Of a stretch of DNA of 64,000 nt, positions 23,368 through 35,300 are shown piece after piece (within the stretch, counting starts at the first letter, position 1; every line of letters starts with the position of its first letter). Source of the DNA: Kingdonia uniflora (taxonomy: Eukaryota > Streptophyta > Magnoliopsida > Ranunculales > Circaeasteraceae); NCBI GenBank assembly GCA_014058105.1, contig JACGCM010000715.1:3844001-3908000 (forward strand), written 5' to 3'. Position numbers and translations under genes: made by a program. The notes beneath the pieces are model-generated. The model made no database searches. It was not told the origin of the DNA and saw nothing but the letters and a program-made list of their open reading frames with translations.

Positions 23368-24693
23368 ATGGCTTTTAAGATGTTTAAGTTGCAAATACCC
23401 ATTGCTCGCCGACTGCTTTTACGACTGTTTTTGTTTGTGGTGGCAATTGGAGTTTTCATGAATAGTGATCCGGCGGGGTTGTTTGGGGTTAGTTCTGATG
23501 GATGTGACATTAATGACGCTTTTAATTGGCTAGTTATTTCGCGCTTATCGCCTTCGTTAGCCGATCGGTGTGAGGAGAATGCTAATTTGACTAGGGATGT
23601 TGTTAAAGAACTTATGAATGAGAATTTGTTGAATTATAGTGCCAAAGCTCTTTGTTTAGGGGAAGGATCTGGGTCTGCGATTTTGGCATTGCGAGAAATT
23701 GGGGTTTATAATGCTTTAATGCTGAATCGATACCCTTTTCTCTCGCTTAGGAGGAGAGATTTTGTTTATGACTTGGATTCGGAGGATAATGCCTTTGATT
23801 TTGTCTACTCTGGAGGTGCGCTTGATAGGGTTTCTGTCCCTGCGCTTCTCGTGCTCGAGATTGAACGTGTGTTGAGGCCTGGTGGTATTGGGGCGATGCT
23901 GGCTGCTGTCCCTAGTTCGAACGCAGGAAGCTTGATAAAATCAGCTACCCCTATTTCCTTGTTTCTGAAAAACTCAGATGTGGTTCTTGTACGGGGTATC
24001 CGATCATTTTCTTTGGTTGTGTTCAAGAAAAAGCTTAATGGTGTTAACCCCTTTGGGCATTACCAGCTCCCAAACGAGTGCCCCTCTGTTACAAACAACA
24101 AGCCCTTTATGGAACAATTGGAGCCCATCATGAAGAAATCTGAAAACCCAGTGCCCATTGAAGGAAAATTTTCCTATTTACCAAAGTTCATGGATGTTTC
24201 TTCCAGGAAACGGCTGGTTTATATTGATGTTAGTCCAGGGCAAATTTCAAAGCCCAATGCAACAAACTGGTTCCATGCTTCCTATCCAAAACAATCTCGA
24301 CGTTTCGATGTTTATGTTGTTGATCACAACATATCTGTCCTCTCTTCCTATGTGAAAAGTCCCGGTATCACATTCGTCTATTTCCCAGACTTGGCTGGGG
24401 TTAAGCCCGGTCCTGAATATGATCCAGCTGAAGATTATGATCCTCTTTTGTTTGATGAAGGGTTTGATTTTGTTGCCTGGTTTAAAGAAACTGTAAAAGA
24501 TGGAGATTTCGTAGTCTTAAAGACAAATGGAGAAGGGGTTGAGCTGAAGCTCCTCCATGACTTGTTTGAAAGTGGAGCCATATGCCTTGTTGACGAGTTA
24601 TTTCTTCGCTGTCCAGTTAGCGGAGACTGCTCAGACCTCGTCATGGGCCTGCGGAGCAGTGGGGTCTTTGCACATCGTTGGGCAGAGGACTGA
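23368..24693 (+). CDS. DUF7870 methyltransferase-like type II membrane protein
   Basis: An intronless frame of 441 residues. The start is the ATG at 23368 in a good context (AAAATCATGGC). The frame upstream of it begins only with TTG. Residues 14-31 (RR then LLLRLFLFVVAIGVFM) form a signal anchor, which suggests a Golgi or other endomembrane protein with a lumenal body. The N-terminal half has an S-adenosylmethionine-dependent methyltransferase-like fold: ALCLGEGSGSAILALREIGV at about 94-113 (motif I) and EIERVLRPGG at 164-173. The C-terminal half (about 250-441) is the DUF7870 part, with VYIDVSPG, WFHASYPKQSRRFDVYVVDH and a Cys-containing end (LFLRCPVSGDC). The catalytic activity of the family is not established. 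A polyadenylation signal AATAAA lies 163 bp after the stop. Confidence 0.88.
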   Translation: MAFKMFKLQIPIARRLLLRLFLFVVAIGVFMNSDPAGLFGVSSDGCDINDAFNWLVISRLSPSLADRCEENANLTRDVVKELMNENLLNYSAKALCLGEGSGSAILALREIGVYNALMLNRYPFLSLRRRDFVYDLDSEDNAFDFVYSGGALDRVSVPALLVLEIERVLRPGGIGAMLAAVPSSNAGSLIKSATPISLFLKNSDVVLVRGIRSFSLVVFKKKLNGVNPFGHYQLPNECPSVTNNKPFMEQLEPIMKKSENPVPIEGKFSYLPKFMDVSSRKRLVYIDVSPGQISKPNATNWFHASYPKQSRRFDVYVVDHNISVLSSYVKSPGITFVYFPDLAGVKPGPEYDPAEDYDPLLFDEGFDFVAWFKETVKDGDFVVLKTNGEGVELKLLHDLFESGAICLVDELFLRCPVSGDCSDLVMGLRSSGVFAHRWAED

Positions 24694-24855
24694 AGTTCCA
24701 TGGGAAGTTCGCTAAATCTACCAGTGTTTAATTTATTGATGTTGTAATATTTCCTCAAGTCCGTTGTTTGGACCGAGGAAAGGAAAAATAATCCTCTGCA
24801 GTGTGTGTTGTTAATGTGCAAACTGCAAACTAAGTATTTTGCTTTTATGTTATTG

Positions 24856-24861
24856 AATAAA
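24856..24861 (+). terminator. Polyadenylation signal AATAAA
   Basis: Canonical AATAAA in a T-rich 3' region behind the DUF7870 gene, followed by GT-rich sequence (TTCTGTTGTTCTTGTTCTGG). Confidence 0.5.
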
Positions 24862-26381
24862 TGAATTATGTTGTGTGCTTATCATTCTGTTGTTCTTGTT
24901 CTGGGTGCTCTTCTTGTTTTAATTTTGATAACTCAAAGATCAAAGTGGGCGTGAGGATTTCAATTCCCCCTCTCAACTTTTACTGGTGCAACATAGTATT
25001 GAAGTGGTGCCATGAATTGTTTGGGTTAGTGTTTTAGAGAATATGTAAGGGTGAAAGATTTGGAAACATAATCCGCATCTGCGAGAACTTCTACTATGCT
25101 TTTTACTCCTACATTTTAAGAAATAAAGAAGCTGAAGTTGCAGAGGAGAGAGAGGAGATGAACTTGAACTCAGGAAACCATCTATCCAGAATTCTGAAAA
25201 ACTTGGATGATGAAAGGAGATTTATATAGAAGAATGGAGATGGAAATAAAAGTATAATGAAGCATCTGAGGAAAAATACGGCCCTTGTGCTCAAGTTGTT
25301 AGAGCAACTTTAACATTATACCTAAAACCACACCAAAAAAAAACTCCCTTGGCTCAAATGGTGCGAACAAGTACACTATCGAAGTCTCTAGAGGTTACAA
25401 AAACCTAGTCCCCGCTTTGTGTAGCTGAGTGCCCTCTATTTTTCTAAATTTCTAATGCATATTTGCATCTGTAGATTGATGGGGTGACTCAAACCAAATC
25501 TTTAGATTGATGTGTCAATCTCTACGATGAAACCAGCCTTAACATAAACCTGATCGAACCAGAACATAGTATTCTGAAATATGGAAGTATCATCAAAATC
25601 ACTTATCATCCTACTATATAATGTTCAAGTTTGGTAAGTAAAACCGGTTGAGTTTACAGTTTTCTTATGTTTTACAGTATGCAGGTGTGGCCCTAAGATC
25701 ATCTCTGCCAGTAAGATGAAATACACGAATTCCCCAGTAAGATATGTTGAAGTAGTTTACGTTGAAAAATCTGTCGTTTTTAAGCACACCTAATACTTCG
25801 GATGATGGTCGTGCGCCTGAGCAGACTCCTTTACATACTGGACTGGATGAAACTCTGAGAAATTTTACTTAACTAAGGAAGAAGAGTGGCAACAGAGACA
25901 GACATTAAGAAGATTAGGAAAAACTAGAGGAATAAATGCTTGCAAAAAAGAAGGGGTTCAAACTTCAAAGGGACAGGACCGCGAGGTTCCTATAACATTC
26001 TCCATACATCGCCTATAAGAATTAAGAAATGCTTTGAAATGATTGTAATTAACAACTCAACCCTCTAAAGAGCATTTGTAATCAAGCCTCTATATTTGCT
26101 TAAAGTCAAATTTGGTGGCTAGTATTTGAGGAGTGGACTACACATATGCTCTTAGAGTCATCTTCTCTTCAACTTAAAAACGAATTATATAGGGCATATA
26201 AACTAAGACACTGTAGAAATAGAAAAAGCTCATTTTGGTTAACAAACAACTTGATATGCTTCATCACTTTTATGGACATTGGCTTGTTACATAACAAATA
26301 CGCACATGAAAAATGATTCTCAAAAAATAAGTGTACTTTAAAATAACAAAATGAGACATTCAGAATAGTGCTACTACAAAC
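24862..26381. other. Intergenic, no gene supported
   Basis: AT-rich DNA between the convergent DUF7870 and chorismate synthase genes. Only short ORFs without recognisable similarity. The right end is presumably the 3' untranslated region of chorismate synthase. Confidence 0.45.
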
Positions 26382-29300
26382 TCAATGATGGCTTAAGCTC
26401 TTCAACTCCATGACCTCTTGTAGAGCAGGATTAATTGGAAGAAGATGGCATTGTGAGTACTGAGCCATCAATTGATCAACTAACACCAAGGCTACCATTG
26501 CCTCCACCATTGGAACCGCTGTTCAACCGTCAACACATAAACTAGAAGTCAACATATAGTTATTGTGACAGAAACCATTACAGTCAGATTAAAAAAATCT
26601 ATAGAAACTATGCCTCTGCGGTATTCCAAGAATCCGTCCACAAATCGGGGATTTCTTCCCGTTATCTCTATCAATCTAGCCGTTGCCAGCCGTGAGATTG
26701 ATAAAATTAACCGGAAGCCATGATTTCGGAATCATTTCCGGGATACCAAACAGAGCCTATATTTTGGATCGAGAATAACCTCGAGGGACGACACAAGGAT
26801 CATGACGACCACGAGCTATGAGTTGGATCTCTTCTTTATCTCTGTTCACCGTGTTTTGTTTTTTCTGCAGATATGAATACGATCAAAGTCAGTCTACCTA
26901 ACATATATTTAAGACCTATGTACCATTGACACGGGTACGCGTGCCCGTGTACGATATGGATACGAGGTGTCGGACACCCCGACTACAAAATAGGTCAAAA
27001 AGCGGGCATGGTCTTATATGTAGTAGTTTTTTTCCCGCATTTTCTTATACTATGTCATATTAACTACATATGCAATATAAATTATTATATTTATGATGCT
27101 AGAAGCAATGATAATACCCACTACTATTGAGTAACATGTCTAAATAGCTACAAAAATCATACCCATTGGTGGGTCCAAACGGGTGTCGGTGTGTCCAACA
27201 CGTTTGGACACCGGTTTTTTTTTTCTTCTTCCAAATACTCAGTGTACATGCTACATAGTTTAAAGCATTAATGTGAAACCTCAACGAGTGAGATCGATCC
27301 TATTTAACATTGACATGATTGATTGATCAGCCACATTAGCTTTGGGGCAGCTAGATATTTATGTTTTCACTTTCCCAGGTTCACTTCATTATTCAGTTGC
27401 CTTAAAAGGTCTCTAACTTATAAGTGTTTCCGAAGGAGGATATTTTAGCTACTACTCTTCTTAGACCTGATGCTATTGACCCAGAATAGCTTAGGCCCTT
27501 GTCTATACTCATAATTTTGGTTGGAAGTTTTGGAAGGATTTTGCCATCTCAAATAGAATTGGCTGTATCACATAGAGTTGTTGATTATTCTAGATCTTAT
27601 TTGTACTTAATTTAATTGCTAAGGATCTTATTTAAGTTCACAGAGGTAAAATCAAACATTACCGCAATGGTAGATGTGGGCTTGAAAGCAACTCTCATTG
27701 TTATGATTTCTCCATTTGAAATACCTCCCTGTAAATAATCAGTACAAAAAAATGACCTCGTGAACTTGTGGACTTCAATGGAGGAAAAAAAAAAATACCT
27801 GTATACCACCAGATCGATTAGTTTGTGTCCTGATCTTTTTATTTTTATCTGTATAAAACGGATCATTGTGTTCACTACCAGTCATCAAAGTACCTGAAAG
27901 ATTTAAATGGAATTGGTAATCTCATTCTCTTACTAACAAAAGAGAATTTTAATCCAGACAAACCTCTCAAGTATTTCAAGTGCACATACCAGCAAATCCA
28001 CTTCCAATTTCAAACCCTTTTGTTGCAGGTAATGAAAGGAGAGCTTTAGCAAGCTCAGCTTCGAGTTTATCAAAGACTGGTGAACCAAGACCCTGTTAGA
28101 AAATAAAGTAATTATCTCTATCGATAGCAGACTTCTCTCTCTAAATGTTCAACAATACAGAAGCTAATGACATTCAAATAATTCTTACACGTGGAACATT
28201 CCTCGCAATACATGTCACAACTCCGCCAACAGAATCCCCTTTCACCCGGTAAGTATCGATGGCAGCAATCATCTTCTTGGCATATTCGGAATCTGGGCAC
28301 CTAACGATATTACTTTCTACCTGGTAAAATGTTGCAGACAGAAGAAAAAAAATCCATTAATATGCACAACTAGCAAGCTCATAGCAAGTAATAATCATAG
28401 TGCACTTGGTAGAAAGTCTTTCGGAACACCAAAATAGATACGCAAGCTTTATTATCTCCAATATAACTTAGTTGTATATCCACTTATACTCGGACCATAA
28501 GTTTGACTAGACCACACAAATATTTGGAAATTACAGTAAAACCTCTGTATATTTATCCCCCATAAGTTAATAACCTCTTTATATTAATAGAAAGTCATTG
28601 GTCCAAACTTCGTACCAAATGATAAGTTAATAACCTCAAGTTTTAATTTAATATATTTTTTTTTGATAACCCTATACAAAATTAGGTCCCAATGATTTTA
28701 TATGTTAATAAGAGAGGTATTTTACTACGAAATATTGTTATTAATCCAACATTTCTCTCCTATGATATATAATTCTTGGGAGAATTTCTTTCAATCCAGT
28801 ATTTCTTAGCATATTTCCTCTAAAATCACCCCTCCCTCGTTTTTAGATTTTCTGATGTGAATCGTCATCTAATAGCCGTTCTCACCGTCGACGCATTATC
28901 TTTATTTATATTATTTTGATTCAATGCTAAGTAGATTTTAGGGACTTGCTTGTTTAACAAACATAAGGTTAAAAAGGAAGTTTTCCCAATTTAAGTAGAA
29001 TTCTATTTAGATTAGAATTAGGTTGCTAATTCTAATCCCCCTTGTGTTCTATAAAAGGGAAGGTCTAGGTTATTTGTGTTTCAGTAATTGCTTTAGAGTT
29101 GTTTTGTTTATAAAAGAGTTGAATTTTTTTCCTCAGAATTAACCCTAGTAGAGATCTAGTTTAAACTTATTGTTAATCACATACGAATTAAGCTTCCGCG
29201 TTCGTGGATTCACATTAATTGGCATCAGAGCTGCGTTCATATCCCCGGTGTAGCAAGTTTCAAGACCAAGATGCCTCGTGGAAGACCCATGACGAAGAAA

Positions 29301-32300
29301 CCTACACTCGCCCAAGATGTAGCGAAATTGACAAAAAGACTTGACAGGCTTGTTGAGGCTTTGGGTACGGGAGTCTTTATCCCACCGCCCAATCAACGAC
29401 AATTTTACCGCCTCTTTACGACGACTATCCTGAAGATTGGAGCACCATCGCAAAGACCGGTGAAACGGAAACCCCGTTTGTACGTCTTCCCGTCGATAGC
29501 GATACGAGATCGGAAACTCCAATGCTAGATACGGTGGGGAAAGAGATGCCGATCGTCTTGGAAGGTCCGATCAATAACCTACCATCACCGACAGTAAGTT
29601 CACACCCGAAGGTAGCGCCGAACGGCGTCCAATTTTTTTTTTCTTCCGAATCCGCGATAAAAAACACCGCCACAATTTGCGATATCACGAATAGAGATAC
29701 CGGAGTTCATTATGGGTTCAGTGGGTATCCCCAATCAGAGCTTTGTCCGGTAGTACAACTGCTAATAGTGGTTTCGTCGCCGCCGGTAACGAAGATTTTG
29801 ATGCTGATTTTGGAAAGGTTCTCGATAGAGGACTAGTGGGAAGCTTTCCTAGAGTCTAAAGAGAGCTTAAGATTGATGTTTCGATCAGAAAAACAGCCGG
29901 TTCAACATACCTAGAAAACTGAGTTACAGTTCTCGTGATGAAGAGAGACTTTAGATTTGAGAGAGAAGAGGGGGCAACACGTGACCCACACGTGGCTTCT
30001 TTAAACCAAATCCAGGTCCAGCGCCACCCAAACCAGACCCAAACCCATCTTTAAACCACCGGACCCAAGTTTAACAGAACATGACCATGACCAGCCAAGC
30101 TTTATCTTTGAAGCAGACTCCTCAACTAACCCAGTCCCACAAATTTTTATCCCATACTTCAAAATTTGGCGGGAAAATATAACAGCACATGGGCAATACA
30201 AGCCAACAACAATTTGTGCCTGGCCAACTCCAGCAGTTTTGGATGCTTAAAACCATGGTCCGACCCAGGTCCAAACCCAAGCCTAACATAGCCACGCCAT
30301 CAAGTTATGCTTCAAGCCAGCTCGAGCCGCTCAAGCCGAAGCGAGCCAACCCAAGCCACTCAAGTCAAGCCGAACTAGCTCCAACACTTCTGTTACCAAT
30401 GAAGCTTCAGTAGTTCAAAATCAAACCAAGTCAAGCCAGTGCCAATAAAGCAGCTTCAGTAGTAACTCTCAATCACTGTGCCGCACAACAATGAATTCAA
30501 GAGACACGTACGCAACACGAGATGTAGATATACCTTAAATAACAACTCTACTCACACATGTTGCAGCCCGAGGTATCCCAGTATGTGATCTGTATGAGCG
30601 AGATGATAACCCTAGGCGAAGAATTATTTGTATATCTTGACCCGTTTTGGGAAAGTTTTGTAGCAGGTTTAGAGGAGCGGACCATGACATTTTTTTAAGC
30701 TTTTAATTTTAGACGTCAATGAACGTAGGGATTCTGGTGACAACATTATACCCCCGCACATGGGTACAACCTCGGTTTACGGTAGATTTCGCGGTAGAAT
30801 TCGAAGTTTGAAGATGGGCATGCCATATCAGAAAGTTTTGAGTTCTGTGATGTTTCGAAAACTTGTTGATTTCGTGATCGAAATCTTCCGCAGAGGGAGG
30901 GATTTGATGTGAATCGTCATCTAATAGTCGTTTTCACCGTCGACACATTATCTTTATTTATGCTATTTTGATTCAAGCCTCTCCATTGCTGGAGATGCTA
31001 AGTAAATTTTAGGGACTTGCTTGTTTAACCAACACAAGGTTTTAGAGTTGTTTTGTTTATGAAAGAGTTTTGAGTTTTTTTCCTCTGAATTAACCCTAGT
31101 AGAGATCGAGTTCAAACTTAGTGTAAATTGAATGTGAATTAAGCTTCCGCGTTCGTAGATTCACATTATTTTCTTTCGTAAGGGATCCACTCTACTTGTT
31201 CCTAACTAATTTGGCGATGAACGAAAGAATTTTATTAACACAACTTTTATCTTAATAACCTCCTTATATTAATACCGTAGGGGTGGTCTCCACGGTATTA
31301 ATATATAGAGGTTTTACTGTATGTATATCGAATCTCGTTTTTATTAGTAACTTAAGTATGGTTTGTCCGGATAGAATGATACAAAAGTTGTATGCATCAA
31401 GCATCCTCAAAGTAGAGGTAGCAAACGGGTCGGGGAATAACGGGTTCATGTGTTAGAAATGCAAACCCAAATCCGACCCGTTTAGTTAACCGGGTCAAAA
31501 ATACAAACCAAAACCCGACCCTAATTTAAACAGGTGAACCCAACACAACTCTTTTGACCTGTTTCAGGCAGTTTGCCAAAATTATTACGAAATATCCCCG
31601 TTCGTTCATTAAGCGTGTATTGATATATGGGTTAATGGAGAATTTGTGGCAAGGATTTAACGTTGTCTAGCTAATCATTTGTGTTCAGAAGAAGAAGAAA
31701 AATATTGTCAATATCAGACTATCTCTAGCAATGCTTGAGGCTTTGAGTTAATTAATGCTTAATACTCCATAATCGAGCTCCATGTAGGATACATTTATTT
31801 CAACAATACTTCAAGCAGGCTTAAATTGGGTATGTCCAACAACCTTAGTCACATGCCCGAAGGTCCTAGCTCTAGTTTTTCAATCTTTTTTGCTTATTCC
31901 CTTTTTCTACCAAGAAATATGCTTTCAGTGCATGATTCTTAGGCTCGCCTCTCTTAAAGAGAAATGATAGGCACATAATGTGTTCATTTTAATTCTAAAG
32001 AAGATAGATGTACAAGTCTTATGCACACCTTCTCTCCATTTTAAAGAAGGCAATGCAGAGCCATTTATTGAGCTTGCCTAGTTCCAAATGCCCTTGACAA
32101 GCTCATGTATTGAGTCACTTACATAGATGCTTCAAGCTGAAAGGTGTTAACTTTTGGCAACACCAAGAAGAATAAAGTCTATGTAAAGTTACAGTAAGGC
32201 TTTGCTTGGTACCTTGTTAATTCTCAAACATAAAAATCACCAATTATAATTATCCCAAATCAAACTTAAACGGGTCGGGTCACGGGTCAACCCGAACTAT

Positions 32301-35300
32301 TTAAGGTAAACCCTAACCCGACCCATTTATTAAATGGGTTAAACGAGTTCAGGTCAAATGACCCGCGACCTATCAAGGCCAAACCCAAACCCGCTAAAAA
32401 TAGGGTTGGGTCGAGTCGGTTTGGCGGGTCGTGGGTCGCTTTACCGGCTCTACCTCAAAGTGAGCCAACAAATTTATCTCTTTGTATACCATCTAAAAAC
32501 GGAAATAGAAAGCATACCGCATTAGGCAGAAAACACTATATCTGGCATAGCTATCGAGAATAACATGACTTTTTAAGCCCGTTAACGAAACAAAAAACCT
32601 ACCTTTTTAGCATTTCATTAAGTTAGCTAGCGGATATTATTGTGCAAAAGTATGTTTCATGAGATGGGTTTATGTTAGTTAGTACCTGGGAGTGTATTGG
32701 TATTTTTTGTGAGATATGAAGTATCGAGAAATATGTAGCCAGTATGAGTCCAACTATCAGCTCGTTTGTAAGGAAAATTTGACTGTTGGGAGGAAATTAA
32801 AGCTATTTGTGATATAGAGACTGAAAGGAACAAAACTGAATCAATTATCTTTGATAGAATTGGTAAGTTCAATCAAGTGGCTATTGAAGTGGAATAAAAG
32901 GGTGATAATAGAGGTTATACTACATAAGCCATCTAAATTAGGCATATTAAAGTTTTATCGCTGAAAATCCAACATTAGTACTTAAAGTTAATTTTCAGAA
33001 AGAGCATGCTCAAGTATAAATCAGAGAACATACTTGGAACATAAAGTTTAATGGTCAACGTGCTCTTAACAACACCAGTAAGATTTTTTCTCTTTTTGAG
33101 AGGTAGGATCCTTGGAAGTTGGAACATGTTTCAAGTCAATAGTTTTAATACTATAGGGATTAAAAATGTGTGTTTACTGCTATTTGAAATGCTCGATTGT
33201 GTCTACCTTTTCTGAAGTTACTATAAGTGAGATATTTCTGTGGAACTCAGTTCAACTTGTGGATAACAAATACAACCTCTTAGCTTGCCACCCTAAATTT
33301 TTTGCTTGGTTCTTAGTTAGATAGCTCAAAGCAACTTGGCCAAAATCTAAAACATCGAGAATAGTTTGAGCAGAATGTAAGAACTTAAGTGTCAATATGG
33401 TCAGATGACACAAACAAGGAAGTTCTTCACTTTCAGGTTGAACTGTCACTATGGACATTACTAGCCACTATTGGCGCTACTAAATGAAGGATTGTTGCAC
33501 TTTGTCAACATTGATTTCAGGAAGCCAGGAAGAAATTAACAATTTCAGCCTAATTGATGACCAGCCTTGTGTGAAATTTAAATTTCTGGAGTAACGCACA
33601 TGTATGGATGCAGCTACTCTATTCAAGGAGGAAGTTCAGAATGCAAGTCTGCAATTTGAGCATGCTCACTTCAGTTTAGTTACTGCTGTCTGTTCTATAT
33701 TCCGAGGCAGAAAGTATGTTTAAAATTTGGGAGGCTGATAGTAGATGATGGATCCACATTTCTATTGGTTCAAGATTCAAACAGAGTTATGCGGTACAGT
33801 TCTAACTTACACAAAAGGTCGAGTTATGAGCATGCTCCTCTAGTGAGGTATACAATGTAATTTTTCTATGATTTTGGAGGAAATCAGGGCTCCTTTAAGA
33901 AGAAAAAAAGGAAATAAGGGGTCCAGCTCAGTTGTTTCAGATTATATTGCTTTATCTCATCCGATTGGATATTCATCTCTAATACCTAGACTGGTATCAG
34001 GAAAGTGACAGTTACACACAAAAGGCGAGTTAATAGTATCAAAATGACCGGGATTTTTGGAAATCCAATTTTATAAAGCGCAAAAGTAAAGAGAGAGAGA
34101 CTAAACGCAGGTAAAGAAGCACCTACTGTAATATGCAGAGAGTGGAACCTAACAAATATGGTCATTTATGATAGACAAAATTGATTATCGATGCTTGAAC
34201 TTTCGAATGACCTCATTAAAAATAGATCCCCATAACTAATATAACACAGACCTGATCGAGCGTTAGAGACTCATCGTCCACAACACCCTCCGGAAGAATA
34301 ACTTTGTGAACTTGAGATACATATGCTATAACCTGAAACATTTACAAGAAACTTATGTATAAGATTATAAAAAGTAATACATGATACATACATCGAGTTA
34401 TGAACTAACAATTCTTATCCATGCAAGATAACGTTAACATATCCCACATGACATCGTTGATTATCGTGTTGTCATGGGCACCGTGGACTTCAAGGCAAAT
34501 ACATATAGTGAAGAGCATGTAACAAAGTCAAAATCCACGATTGCTACTAATTTGAGATGATATAATAAACCCACCTCAATTCCATATAACTTAAGAATTT
34601 TCTTTGCAAGAGCTCCAGCGGCAACTCTCCCAATAGTCTCTCTTGCTGAGGATCTGCCACCACCCTACATTTCATTTCGCAACTATGTTTATATACCCAA
34701 AATAAAGAATGGGGGTTTGGATCAAGTTGAAGGGACTAGAGCATCAGTAAAAGAACTAGTTTGATTGACAGGAAAATAAATCACCTGCACTGATCTCACG
34801 CCATATTTATAGTCATATGTTGCATCTGCATGAGAAGGCCTATATGCTATTGCCATTTCGCTGTAATCCTGGAAAACATTAATAAGACAAATTATTAAAC
34901 TTTGAGCACCACAATGAGAGCATAAGAACTCAACTATAATGTGGGAGGAAATTTGACAAGTTTAACTGAAATAAAATCCATCATATTTAAATGCACTATG
35001 TAAGCACCAAATATTTTCAGACTCACATTTCCTCTCTGATCAGTATTAGGAACATTTACGTGAATGGGAGACCCAGTCGTAACTCCTGCATATAAATGTA
35101 ATCTGTATGAGTATCTCTTACATCAACTACATATGCATTATATTGTTTTGTATTGTAAATATTTTAGCCTAAAAGGGGAAAGTAAACATTCTAAACTCTC
35201 AAGGATAATGGCATTGAGAACTAACCATCAGCAACTCCAGAATATATTCGACATGTATCGGTTTCTTTTCTTGGGGTTGTTATTCTGCTCTGACCTGGTC

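Larger units (their letters stand above)
28853..31168 (+). mobile_element. Non-autonomous LTR retroelement nested in the MITE
   Basis: Two direct terminal repeats (28853-29217 and 30906-31168) are flanked by an exact 5-bp duplication TTTTC (28848-28852 and 31169-31173). A primer-binding site TGGCATCAGAGC (29220-29231) follows the left repeat and a polypurine tract AGAGGGAGGGA (30892-30902) precedes the right one. The 1.7-kb interior encodes only a gag-like N-terminus from the ATG at 29271 (MPRGRP, then a [13 protein letters not shown] helix). After a frameshift it continues with a Pro-Glu-Thr-rich part ([19 protein letters not shown]). No protease, integrase or reverse transcriptase is present. 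It resembles LARD or TR-GAG elements. It lies antisense to chorismate synthase. Confidence 0.9.
28534..31319. mobile_element. Emigrant-like (pogo/Tc1-mariner) MITE, split by an LTR element
   Basis: The left end is CAGTAAAACCTCTGTATATT at 28534 and the right end is its near-exact inverse (AATATATAGAGGTTTTACTG, ending 31319). Both are bordered by TA, the usual target of this family. These termini match the Arabidopsis Emigrant MITE pattern as I recall it. The outer element is AT-rich and has no ORF. Without the nested LTR element it would be about 0.47 kb. It lies in intron 7 of chorismate synthase. Confidence 0.8.
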
